This document shows, in pieces, positions 34,587 to 42,572 of a DNA stretch of 64,000 nt; the first letter of the stretch is position 1; every line of letters starts with the position of its first letter. The notes under the pieces were generated by a model that had not been told where the DNA came from, ran no database searches, and worked only from the letters and a program-made list of their open reading frames with translations. The position numbers were made by a program, and so were the translations under genes. The stretch comes from Candidatus Leptovillus gracilis (GTDB lineage: Bacteria; Chloroflexota; Anaerolineae; Promineifilales; Promineifilaceae): assembly GCA_016716065.1 (NCBI GenBank), contig JADJXA010000001.1, positions 248,001 to 312,000 on the forward strand. The letters run 5' to 3'.

Positions 34587-35408
34587 TCAGGCAGACTCCG
34601 ACAATTCTCGCCAGAAATCGGGCGATAGGGTTCCCTGGGCAACGGCCGTTACCTCACCGGTTAACACGACCCGCCATGCCTCGTCCACAGCCACGGTGGC
34701 TGCGCCGCCGGCCATGCGCACGATGACCGGGCTTTGGCAGCGGCCGGAGCGCACAGCCGTGCCCGCCGCCGCGCTGGCCGACGTGCCCGAAGCCAGCGTA
34801 TAACCCGCGCCACGCTCCCAGATAGCAATCTCGATGGTATGGGCGTCCAACACGCGCACCAGTTGGACGTTGGTGCGCTGCGGGAACAGCGGCGCGGTTT
34901 CCAGCTGCGGGCCGATGGTTTGAATGGCGTCCAGGTCATCGGTGAACAAAACGCAGTGGGGGTTGCCAATGGCAACGGCCGTCACCCGATACATCACACC
35001 ATCTACCACCACCTCCTGCTCCAGCCGGGAAAAAGTCAATTGGCCCATCGCCAGGCTAATCTGGTGGGCGTACTTGTCTAACACAACCGCCTGAATGGAT
35101 TGACCGTGCATGGTGATGGTGAAGGAACGGCCGTTTACCAGACCCGCGTCCCACAAATAGCGGGCAAAAATCCGCAGTCCATTGCCGCTTTTTTCTGCCT
35201 CTGTGCCATCCGGGTTAAAAAAGCGCATCGTATTGGCGCCCATTTCACCGGGCAGCGGCCCATAACAGAGGCCATCGGCGCCCAACCCCTGATGACGATG
35301 GCACAACCGCCGGATGCGCGCCGGAGTAAGGGGCAGGGTAAAGTTGGTCGGGTCAATCACCAACATATCGTTGCCGGTGGCGTGGTATTTGGCAAAAGGT
35401 TGGCTCAT
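34587..35408 (-). CDS. dapF: Diaminopimelate epimerase homologue lacking both catalytic cysteines
   Basis: 273 residues, the family's usual length. Both halves of the pseudo-symmetric fold are recognisable: FAKYHATGNDMLVID, FFNPDGTEAEKSGNGLRIFARY and VAIGNPHCVLF, then WERGAGYTLASGTSASAAA. In true DapF the two active-site residues are Cys in C-GNG-R and Cys in T-LACGTG. Here they are Ser74 (codon AGC) and Ser207 (codon TCG). It may therefore not racemise LL-DAP; a changed substrate or loss of activity is possible. It overlaps the upstream GNAT by 4 bp (ATGA), so the two are translationally coupled. Confidence 0.85.
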   Translation of the reverse strand: MSQPFAKYHATGNDMLVIDPTNFTLPLTPARIRRLCHRHQGLGADGLCYGPLPGEMGANTMRFFNPDGTEAEKSGNGLRIFARYLWDAGLVNGRSFTITMHGQSIQAVVLDKYAHQISLAMGQLTFSRLEQEVVVDGVMYRVTAVAIGNPHCVLFTDDLDAIQTIGPQLETAPLFPQRTNVQLVRVLDAHTIEIAIWERGAGYTLASGTSASAAAGTAVRSGRCQSPVIVRMAGGAATVAVDEAWRVVLTGEVTAVAQGTLSPDFWRELSESA

Positions 35409-36040
35409 CGGTCACCCCGTTGGGTGCCTACGCCCCGCAGGGTGACTGCGCCGCGTAAGGTGTCTGGAGTGGCTGCTCCCGGCCACTCTTTGCGCAGCAG
35501 GGCAAACAGGTGCAGATCGTGGAACGCCTGCCGCCAATAGCCATATTCGCGCATCAGCCCTTCATGGACAAAGCCCAATTTCTCCAGCAGGTGAATGGAC
35601 GGGGTGTTTTCCGGCACGACAAAGGCTTCGATGCGGTTCAGGGCCATGATGACGAAGCTAAATTCGATGACGGCCGTTAACGCCTCGGTCATCACCCCCC
35701 GCCGCCAATACGCCGGAGCCAACTCATAGCCCACAGCGGCGTTAAAAAACTTGGGCCGCAAGTTCATCAGACCGACTGAACCAATCAGGGCATCATCGCC
35801 CTGGGTGGTGATGGCCCAGCGGATGGAACGCCGTTTCTGATAGTTTTGGCGCATGGCGGCGATGCGTTGGGCAGCCTGTTCAACGGCCGTAAAAGTCTCT
35901 AACCCATAATGGCGCGTCACCGCTTCGTCGGAAAAGAGGGCGTAGATGGCAGTGGTGTCGGACGGCCGTATTTGCCGCAGCACCAACCGCTCTGTTTCCA
36001 GCACGGGAAAATCGTCAAAAAATGCGTCTACATCCACCAT
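35405..36040 (-). CDS. GNAT acetyltransferase, RimJ/RimL type
   Basis: 211 residues from ATG 36040; the frame is open further upstream to 36151, but that region lacks domain homology. LETERLVLRQIRPSDTTAIYALFSDEAV begins the fold; IGSVGLMNL and AVGYELAPAYWRRGVMTEAL (the acetyl-CoA pyrophosphate loop) follow, then AFVVPENTPSIHLLEKLGFVHEGLMREYGYW. Such enzymes acetylate N-termini of ribosomal proteins or small amines; the target is unknown. It overlaps the dapF-like gene by 4 bp. The C-terminus has a Thr/Arg-rich tail (TLRGAVTLRGVGTQRGDR). Confidence 0.85.
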   Translation of the reverse strand: MVDVDAFFDDFPVLETERLVLRQIRPSDTTAIYALFSDEAVTRHYGLETFTAVEQAAQRIAAMRQNYQKRRSIRWAITTQGDDALIGSVGLMNLRPKFFNAAVGYELAPAYWRRGVMTEALTAVIEFSFVIMALNRIEAFVVPENTPSIHLLEKLGFVHEGLMREYGYWRQAFHDLHLFALLRKEWPGAATPDTLRGAVTLRGVGTQRGDR

Positions 36041-36084
36041 GTCGTGCCTCACTGTGTCTGTTGTGCCGCCAGGGTAAAGGCCGG

Positions 36085-36462
36085 TCATACCGTCGAGGTC
36101 GCGCGTAGGGCAATGCCGAACATAAACAGCACCGTAAACGCCAACACCCATTGGCCGCGATTGGAATCATCGCCCCGCAGCCAGACCATAAAGACAAAGG
36201 GCAAAAAGACCAGCGCAAAAGAGCCATAGAGGACGTGCATAAACGGCCGTGCCACCAACACCATGTTGCCATTTAGCCATAAAATGCCACCCAACACGCC
36301 CTGGACAACATAGAGAATCTGTCCAATCACCAACGCGCCCATATAGCTGCCATCCACCGCCTGCCCGCGAATCGCCCGAAACAAGCCCCACAGCCCCAGG
36401 ACCAGAAAAAAGACCCAGATAGTTTGTGAAAGCTGTGTATGAATTAAGACAATAGTGCCCAT
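36085..36462 (-). CDS. Small four-helix membrane protein, unknown function
   Basis: 125 residues with four hydrophobic segments: TIWVFFLVLGLWGLF, YMGALVIGQILYVVQGVLGGILW, a third around FMHVLYGSFALVFLPFVFMVW, and WVLAFTVLFMFGIAL. I do not recognise the family; conserved histidine and aromatic residues in helix 3 are visible, but no haem or metal motif is certain. It lies 44 bp upstream of the GNAT gene on the same strand and may share its transcript. Upstream is a heptamer/octamer array region shared with folC. Confidence 0.6.
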   Translation of the reverse strand: MGTIVLIHTQLSQTIWVFFLVLGLWGLFRAIRGQAVDGSYMGALVIGQILYVVQGVLGGILWLNGNMVLVARPFMHVLYGSFALVFLPFVFMVWLRGDDSNRGQWVLAFTVLFMFGIALRATSTV

Positions 36463-36473
36463 GTGGAACTCCA

Positions 36474-36594
36474 GTGTTCAGTATCCAGTGTTCAGTATTC
36501 AGTGTTGTTGAGTATTTCGTATTCGGAGTTTAACCAGCCCCATACCGGTTGTCAACGCAACCGCGCCAACGCGCCAACGCGCCAACGCGCCAAC
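36474..36594. repeat. Heptamer and octamer arrays upstream of folC
   Basis: GTGTTCA, GTATCCA, GTGTTCA, GTATTCA (36474-36501) with degenerate units to about 36526, then four exact copies of the 8-mer GCGCCAAC (36563-36594). Both lie in the divergent spacer between the small membrane protein and folC. Confidence 0.85.
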
Positions 36595-36636
36595 GCCCCC
36601 TGTCCTGATTGCGCTTTTCGGCTACAATTCCCGGCT

Positions 36637-38067
36637 ATGGAAATTGGCGCACCCTCACCGGCTTACGTAGAAGCCCTGGATTATCTGTACAGCTTGATCA
36701 ACTTCGAGCGGCAGCGGCTGGATCGGTACACCGCGAGCAAATTAGACCCGGAACGGCCGTACCACCTGGTCAACTTCCTCGGCGCGCCGCAAAACCGCTT
36801 CCCGGCCATCCACATCGCCGGGACCAAAGGCAAAGGCTCCGTAGCCGCCATGTGCGCCTACAGCCTGCGCGCCGCCGGGCTGCGCGTGGGGCTGTATACC
36901 TCGCCCCACCTGCAAGAATTCCGCGAACGTATTCGCATCCTCACCCCAGAAGACGCCGACGGCCGTATCCCTGAAGCTCCCTTTGTAGACCTGGTCGCCG
37001 CTCTCAAAACCGCCCTCAACCACGTGCCCGACGTTACCTGGTTTGAAGCCGTCACGGCCATCGCCTTGTCCTACTTCGCCGACCAACAGATAGACGTAGC
37101 CGTCATCGAAACCGGCCTGGGTGGCCGACTGGACGCCACCCGCGTCGTCAACCCTCTAGTCTCCGTCATCACCAGTCTCAGTCTGGACCACACTGAACTG
37201 CTGGGCCACACCCTGGCGGAAATCGCCTATGAAAAAGCGGGCATCATTAAACCCGGCATTCCGGTCATCTCCGCGCAGCAGCCCCCGGAAGCGGCCCAGC
37301 GTTTACAAGAAATCGCCGCCGAGCGCGGTTCATCCATTGCTTTTGTGGGTCGCGCCCTCCACGCCGCACTGGAAACAACCTGGCTGTACGAAGGGGTTTA
37401 CCACAACGAGGGACAACAACAGCAAATGGCGCTGCTGCGCGCGCCAGACGCGGCGTTTGTGCGGCCGGGAATGCCGTTTACACTGGCTCTGGATGGCGAA
37501 CATCAGTTGGAGAATGCCGCCGTCACCCTGGCGGCGCTGCACACTGTGCAGCCCCATTTCCCGCTGCTGACAGAAACGGCCGTGCGCACCGGTCTGGCAA
37601 CCGTCAACTGGCCCGGTCGCCTGCAAATCGTGCATCCTGGCAACAACCGCACCCCAGCCCTGCTGGTAGACTGCGCCCACAACCCGGATTCAATCGGCCG
37701 GCTGTGCCACGCCCTGACCCACGATTACACCTACCGGCGGCTGCTGCTGCTTTTTGGCGCGCCGGCCGACAAAGACATCGCCGAGATGTTGGCCCAACTA
37801 GTCCCGCTGGCCGACGGCATCGTCACCACTTGCGCCGACCACCCGCGCGCCGCCACCCCCACCAGCCTGGCGCAAATCGTCGCCGACCTGGGCGGAACGG
37901 CCGTAGCCAGCCCATCTATCGCGCAAGCATTAACGGCCGTGTGGCAAATGGCCCAACCCGGCGACCTCATTTGCGCCACCGGCTCGATCATCGTCGTCGG
38001 TGACTTGCTAAATCAGTGGGAACGCCTAAAATCACACCTGCTGCACCAAACCACGACAACAAATTAA
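36637..38067 (+). CDS. folC: Folylpolyglutamate synthase/dihydrofolate synthase
   Basis: 476 residues from ATG 36637; the frame opens at 36463, but the first 58 codons are repeat sequence. Mur-ligase fold: ATP P-loop IHIAGTKGKGSVAAM, the YTSPHLQEFRERI loop, VIETGLGGRLDATRVV (the FolC GLGGR-DATN site), SLDHTELLG and the C-terminal LVDCAHNPDSIGRL. It adds glutamate to dihydropteroate and tetrahydrofolate in the cytoplasm. lon follows 147 bp later after a repeat-filled spacer. Confidence 0.92.
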   Translation: MEIGAPSPAYVEALDYLYSLINFERQRLDRYTASKLDPERPYHLVNFLGAPQNRFPAIHIAGTKGKGSVAAMCAYSLRAAGLRVGLYTSPHLQEFRERIRILTPEDADGRIPEAPFVDLVAALKTALNHVPDVTWFEAVTAIALSYFADQQIDVAVIETGLGGRLDATRVVNPLVSVITSLSLDHTELLGHTLAEIAYEKAGIIKPGIPVISAQQPPEAAQRLQEIAAERGSSIAFVGRALHAALETTWLYEGVYHNEGQQQQMALLRAPDAAFVRPGMPFTLALDGEHQLENAAVTLAALHTVQPHFPLLTETAVRTGLATVNWPGRLQIVHPGNNRTPALLVDCAHNPDSIGRLCHALTHDYTYRRLLLLFGAPADKDIAEMLAQLVPLADGIVTTCADHPRAATPTSLAQIVADLGGTAVASPSIAQALTAVWQMAQPGDLICATGSIIVVGDLLNQWERLKSHLLHQTTTTN

Positions 38068-38087
38068 GGAGACTCTTTGGGGAACTT

Positions 38088-38190
38088 ACCAATCGTCAAT
38101 CCTTCGGCAAGCTCAGGACCAATCGTCAATCACAACGTATCACGAAAAACGAATTACGGATTACCGATTACCGATTACGAATCCACTCCC
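38088..38190. repeat. Heptamer arrays and 42-bp module upstream of lon
   Basis: The module AATCGTCAATC - CTTCGGCAAGCTCAGGACC - AATCGTCAATC (38090-38131) has an exact inverted copy at 47688-47729. It is followed by GGATTAC, CGATTAC, CGATTAC, GAATCC units (38157-38183). These fill the spacer in front of the lon start. Confidence 0.85.
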
Positions 38191-38214
38191 CAAAGACCCA
38201 TCAAGGACCATTCC

Positions 38215-40647
38215 ATGATTAGTGAAGATGATTTCATCCTGTCCCAATACCCAGATTTTATGGACAGTATGCCTGGATTTGAAGACGAGTTTTTTGCCCT
38301 AGATGACGCCATCGAACAAGACGGCTACATAGACTGCCCCTTCCTGCCCCTGCGCGATCTCGTCCTCTACCCGCAAATGGTCATGCCCCTGTTTGTCGGG
38401 CGTGAGCGATCATTGGCAGCCATTAAAGCGGCCGTCACCAACAACGAAAACATCATCGTCGCCGCCCAAAAAGACAGCGAAGTCGTCGAACCGGGCATCA
38501 ACGATATTTACGCCCTGGGCACAGAAGTCACCATCGGCAAAGCGCTGCGTATGCCCGACGATTCAACCAGCGTCCTGGCCCAGGGCCGCCGTCGCGTTGA
38601 AATCATCGAATATACGCAGTGGGCGCCCTATATTCGCGTCCGCGCCCGGCGCATCCGCGAACCCAAGCAGTGGGAGCGCGCCACCGAAGCGCTCATGCGC
38701 GCCGTCATCACCCTGTTTGAAAAAGTGGTCAGCCTCAACCGCAGCCTGCCGGAAGACGCCTACACCTTCGCCATCAATATCGAAGAGCCAGGCTGGCTGG
38801 CCGACTTCATCGCCTCCACCCTGAACACGCCGCTGGAAGAAAAACAAGACATCCTGGAAACCATTGATCCGGCCGTGCGCCTGCAAAAAGTGAGCATCGC
38901 CCTGGCTAAAGAGCTGGACATGCTGGAACTGGAAGACCAGATTCACATGCAAGTCCAGCAAGAGATGGACAAATCGCAGCGCGAGCATTTCTTGCGCGAG
39001 CAAATGCGCGTGATTCAGGGCGAACTGGGCGAAGCCGACGTTTTTACCCAAGAAGTCGGCGAAATGCGCGAAGCCTTCGCCAAAAAAGAGATGCCCGCCG
39101 ATGTGCGCGCCAAAGTAGACAAAGAACTCAGCCGCCTCAGCGCCATGCCGCCCATGTCGCCGGAAGTGGGCATCATCCTCACCTACCTGGATTGGATCCT
39201 CAATCTGCCCTGGCTGGACCAATCCGAAGACAACCTGGACGTGCTGCACGCAGCCAGGGTATTGGCCGACGACCATTTTGGCCTGGAAAAAGCCAAAGAG
39301 CGCATTCTGGAATACATCGCCGTCAAACAAATCGCGCCGGATACGCTGCGCAGCCCCATCCTCTGTTTTGTGGGACCGCCAGGAACCGGCAAAACCTCTA
39401 TCGGGCGTTCCATTGCCCACGCCTTAGGCCGCGAATTTATCCGCATGAGCCTGGGCGGGGTGCGCGACGAGGCAGAAATTCGCGGCCACCGCCGCACCTA
39501 CATTGGAGCCATGCCCGGCCGCATCATCCAGGCCATGCGCCGCGCCGGCACCAAGAACCCGTTGTTCATGCTGGACGAAGTAGACAAATTGGGCCAGGAT
39601 TTTCGCGGCGACCCGGCTGCGGCGCTGTTGGAAGTGCTGGACCCGGAGCAAAACCACGCCTTCGCCGACCATTACCTGGGGCTGGATTTTGACCTCTCCA
39701 AAGTGCTGTTCATCACCACCGCCAACTACCTGGACACCATCCCGCCGGCCTTGCAAGACCGCATGGAACTCATTGAGTTTGAGGGGTATCTGGAGGAAGA
39801 AAAGCTGGAAATCGGCCGTCAATTCCTGGTTCCGCGCCAGATAGAGCAGCATGGTCTGGCGGCCAGTGGCATTCGCTTTGAGGACGAAGCGCTGAAAGCG
39901 ATCATCCGCGAATACACACGGGAAGCGGGCGTGCGCAACCTGGAACGGGAAACGGCCAATGTCTGCCGCAAAATCGCCAGAGCGGTGGCTGAGAAAAAAC
40001 GTTTCCCCAAACGCATTACGGCGCAGCGTGTCCACGACTATCTTGGCCCGCCCCGTTTCTCCAGCGAAGAGCTGCACGAGGAGAACGAAATTGGCGTAGC
40101 TACCGGCGCGGCCTGGACGGCCGCCGGCGGCGAGATCATGTTCATCGAGGTGAACCTGATGCCCGGCAAGGGCGGCATGATGCTGACCGGCCAGTTGGGC
40201 GACGTGATGCAAGAAAGCGCGCAAGCCGCGCTGACGTACACGCGCAGCCAGGTAGACGTGTTGGGCATTGATCCCGACAAGTTTGACAAGGTGGATATTC
40301 ACCTGCACGTGCCGGAGGGGGCTGTGCCCAAAGATGGGCCATCGGCCGGGGTGGCGCTGGCTTCGGCGCTGATTTCGGCCTTTACCAACCGGCCAATTCG
40401 CCGCGACGTGAGTATGACGGGCGAGATTACGCTGCGTGGGCGGGTGCTGCCGGTGGGCGGCGTGCGCGAAAAGGCGCTGGCGGCGCGGCGCGCCGGGATT
40501 CGCACATTTATTCTGCCGCAGAAAAATGAGCGCGACCTGGAAGAAATTCCCAAGAAACTGCGCCAGGATGTGGAGTTTATTCTGGTGAAGCAGGTGGATG
40601 AGGCGCTGGCGGTGGCGCTGCTGCCGGCCGTGCAGCCGGTAGGCTGA
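38215..40647 (+). CDS. lon: ATP-dependent Lon protease
   Basis: 810 residues from ATG 38215, preceded by AAGGA; the frame is open back to 38077 through repeats. The substrate-binding LON domain starts at FLPLRDLVLYPQMVMPLFVGRERS. The AAA+ domain has Walker A GPPGTGKTS, Walker B PLFMLDEVDK, and a sensor region. The protease domain carries the Ser-Lys dyad in KDGPSAGVALASAL and REKALAARRAG. It degrades misfolded and regulatory proteins in the cytoplasm. An acidic, disordered 40-residue N-terminus precedes the LON domain. The thioesterase gene follows by 13 bp. Confidence 0.96.
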   Translation: MISEDDFILSQYPDFMDSMPGFEDEFFALDDAIEQDGYIDCPFLPLRDLVLYPQMVMPLFVGRERSLAAIKAAVTNNENIIVAAQKDSEVVEPGINDIYALGTEVTIGKALRMPDDSTSVLAQGRRRVEIIEYTQWAPYIRVRARRIREPKQWERATEALMRAVITLFEKVVSLNRSLPEDAYTFAINIEEPGWLADFIASTLNTPLEEKQDILETIDPAVRLQKVSIALAKELDMLELEDQIHMQVQQEMDKSQREHFLREQMRVIQGELGEADVFTQEVGEMREAFAKKEMPADVRAKVDKELSRLSAMPPMSPEVGIILTYLDWILNLPWLDQSEDNLDVLHAARVLADDHFGLEKAKERILEYIAVKQIAPDTLRSPILCFVGPPGTGKTSIGRSIAHALGREFIRMSLGGVRDEAEIRGHRRTYIGAMPGRIIQAMRRAGTKNPLFMLDEVDKLGQDFRGDPAAALLEVLDPEQNHAFADHYLGLDFDLSKVLFITTANYLDTIPPALQDRMELIEFEGYLEEEKLEIGRQFLVPRQIEQHGLAASGIRFEDEALKAIIREYTREAGVRNLERETANVCRKIARAVAEKKRFPKRITAQRVHDYLGPPRFSSEELHEENEIGVATGAAWTAAGGEIMFIEVNLMPGKGGMMLTGQLGDVMQESAQAALTYTRSQVDVLGIDPDKFDKVDIHLHVPEGAVPKDGPSAGVALASALISAFTNRPIRRDVSMTGEITLRGRVLPVGGVREKALAARRAGIRTFILPQKNERDLEEIPKKLRQDVEFILVKQVDEALAVALLPAVQPVG

Positions 40648-40660
40648 GGTGTGATAGGCG

Positions 40661-41083
40661 ATGAATACAATACGGCCGTTTCTCATCCAACTGCCTATCC
40701 AGGTGAAGACCTACGACATAGACTTTGCCAATATCGTCCACAACGCGGTCTATATCCGTTGGCTGGAAGATTTGCGCACGGCGATGCTGGCCGACTATTA
40801 CGCCATCGAGCAAATGCTGGCCGATGGCCTGACGCCCATCCTCACCAAAACGGAAATCGAATACCGCCGCCCGGTGCGCTTTGGCGACGCCGTGCTGGGC
40901 CGCATGTGGCTGGCCGACCTGGGCCGCACGCGCTGGACGGTGCAGAGTGAAATCTGCGTCGGTGAAATTGTCGCCGCGGCTTCCCAACAGACAGGTTATT
41001 TTGCCGAATTGGGTAACGGCCGTGCCACCCGTGTCCCCGCCCAACTGCGCGCCATCTGGCAGAGCTTTCTAAACCCCGCTTAA
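40661..41083 (+). CDS. Acyl-CoA thioesterase, 4HBT (YbgC/FadM) type
   Basis: 140 residues, one hotdog domain. VKTYDIDFANIVHNAVYIRWLEDLRTAML matches the 4HBT signature with the catalytic Asp (D-x-D-x2-x-I-V-N) and a long central helix, then TEIEYRRPVRFGDAVLGRMWL. It would hydrolyse acyl-CoA or aromatic acyl-CoA thioesters. It follows lon at close distance and may be co-transcribed. Substrate is not predictable. Confidence 0.85.
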   Translation: MNTIRPFLIQLPIQVKTYDIDFANIVHNAVYIRWLEDLRTAMLADYYAIEQMLADGLTPILTKTEIEYRRPVRFGDAVLGRMWLADLGRTRWTVQSEICVGEIVAAASQQTGYFAELGNGRATRVPAQLRAIWQSFLNPA

Positions 41084-41146
41084 CCCACACTTTACACATT
41101 TTTTACCTTTCCGATGGACAATGAGGTCACTGGATTTATAGTTTCC

Positions 41147-41179
41147 AGATTGGACCAATCTTGGAGATTGGTGCAATCT
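41147..41179. repeat. MITE-like palindromic element, core only (copy C)
   Basis: AGATTGGACCAATCT, TGG, AGATTGGTGCAATCT; the second unit has one C replacing the expected base, which weakens the hairpin. The outer ends of the element are not clear. It lies in the 5' leader of the HtrA-like gene, ending 11 bp before its GGAGG. Confidence 0.7.
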
Positions 41180-41200
41180 CAAAGCAATTCGGAGGTAATG

Positions 41201-42517
41201 ATGAAACAAACGCATCGTGTTGCAGCCCTGGTGGCTGTTTTGATTTTAGGTATTTTGCTTTTGGCCGGCTGCGGCCCAGCTTTGACGTTGAATGGTGCGC
41301 CGACGCAGGCGCTGCCGGCCGTCGCCGCGACGAATAACGTGGTCGAAGAGACCAGTCCGGTGGTAGCAGTGAGCGGTGTGGGTGACACGGCCGTTGGCGA
41401 CACAGTCTACAGCGACACACCGGCGCAAGTTACCAGCCAGACGTCCCCCACTCTGGATTTAAATGCCTTCCAGGACACCCTGACCAACCTGTATGAGCAG
41501 ATCAACCCCGGCGTCGTCAATATTCAGGTCACGCTGGACAGCGGCGCGTCTTTGCCGGAAGGCCTAGACCTGAACAGCCTGCCGGAAAACCACCCATTCC
41601 TGACCCCACAGTTTGGGCAAGGCTCCGGCTTTGTCTACAGTGACGAGGGCTACATTATCACCAATAACCACGTGGTGGAAGGGGCCAACAAAATCACCGT
41701 CGTCTTTGCCGATGGCACGGAAGCCGACGCAACGCTGATAGGCACAGACCCCGGTTCGGACCTGGCGGTAATTCAGGTGGACGTGCCCGCCAGCAAACTA
41801 AACCCGGTTCCCGTGGGCAGTTCCGACGATTTGAAGGTAGGCCAGTTTGTCATCGCCATTGGCAATCCATTTGGGCTGGATGGTTCGATGACTTCCGGCA
41901 TCATTTCCGGCTTAGGGCGCACGCTGCCGGCCGATACCACCACCGTTACCGGCAGTCGCTTCAGCATCCCGGCCATCATCCAGACCGACGCGGCCATCAA
42001 CCCCGGTAATTCTGGCGGCCCGCTGCTGAACCTGGCTGGTGAGGTGATTGGCGTAAACACGGCGATTGCTACGGAAAGTGGCACATTCTCCGGCGTCGGC
42101 TATGCCGTCCCGGCGGCCACAGTGCGCCAGGTCGTGCCGCAGATCATCGAAACCGGCGAGATCGCCCATCCGTGGATTGGCATTTCTGGCCGGGAAATGA
42201 ATGGTACATTGGCCGAGGCGATGAATATGGACGCCGACCAACGCGGCGTGCTGGTGGTAGAGGTTGTGGCTGGCGGCCCATCGGACAAAGCGGGACTGCG
42301 CGCCAGCAGCGACCTGGTAACGATTGATGGGTTTGAGGCAGCCATTGGCGGCGACATTATTGTGGGCATTAACGGCCAGCAGGTGGTGAAGTTCGACGAT
42401 CTGTTGAGCTACATTGTGCAGAAAACGGCCGTTGGTGACACCATCAACCTGACTGTTTTGCGTGGCGGGGAACAGGTAGAGGTATCCTTAACCTTAGAAG
42501 CGCGGCCAACGCAGTAA
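41201..42517 (+). CDS. HtrA/DegQ-like serine protease lipoprotein with PDZ domain
   Basis: 438 residues. A lipoprotein signal (LVAVLILGILLLAGC) anchors it outside the cell. After a ~75-residue disordered linker comes an S1C protease domain with His in ITNNHVVEGANK, Asp in DPGSDLAVIQVD and Ser in TDAAINPGNSGGPLLN. One PDZ domain follows (HPWIGISGREMNGTLAEAM, GGDIIVGINGQQVVKFDDL). It likely degrades or refolds damaged exported proteins. GGAGG lies at 41191-41195; ATG 41201 gives 5-bp spacing (ATG 41198 is next to it). A strong terminator follows. Confidence 0.92.
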   Translation: MKQTHRVAALVAVLILGILLLAGCGPALTLNGAPTQALPAVAATNNVVEETSPVVAVSGVGDTAVGDTVYSDTPAQVTSQTSPTLDLNAFQDTLTNLYEQINPGVVNIQVTLDSGASLPEGLDLNSLPENHPFLTPQFGQGSGFVYSDEGYIITNNHVVEGANKITVVFADGTEADATLIGTDPGSDLAVIQVDVPASKLNPVPVGSSDDLKVGQFVIAIGNPFGLDGSMTSGIISGLGRTLPADTTTVTGSRFSIPAIIQTDAAINPGNSGGPLLNLAGEVIGVNTAIATESGTFSGVGYAVPAATVRQVVPQIIETGEIAHPWIGISGREMNGTLAEAMNMDADQRGVLVVEVVAGGPSDKAGLRASSDLVTIDGFEAAIGGDIIVGINGQQVVKFDDLLSYIVQKTAVGDTINLTVLRGGEQVEVSLTLEARPTQ

Positions 42518-42538
42518 ACAGATTTTGAACGTGACAAT

Positions 42539-42572
42539 AAAAAAGGGCGGTGTTTGCACCGCCCTTTTTTTA
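42539..42572. terminator. Bidirectional intrinsic terminator between htrA-like gene and E2
   Basis: GGGCGGTG-TTTG-CACCGCCC stem-loop (42545-42564) flanked by AATAAAAAA on one side and TTTTTTTATT on the other, so it works in both directions between two convergent genes. It ends inside the E2 stop codon (42570-42572). Confidence 0.95.

Noticed and set aside
36563..36594. Four GCGCCAAC units looked like a possible CRISPR or origin iteron
   Set aside because: Units are directly abutting with no spacers, and similar short-period arrays occur at many sites with other sequences.
39424..40686. Reverse open frame of 420 codons inside lon
   Set aside because: lon is unambiguous in the other strand; the frame is a shadow.
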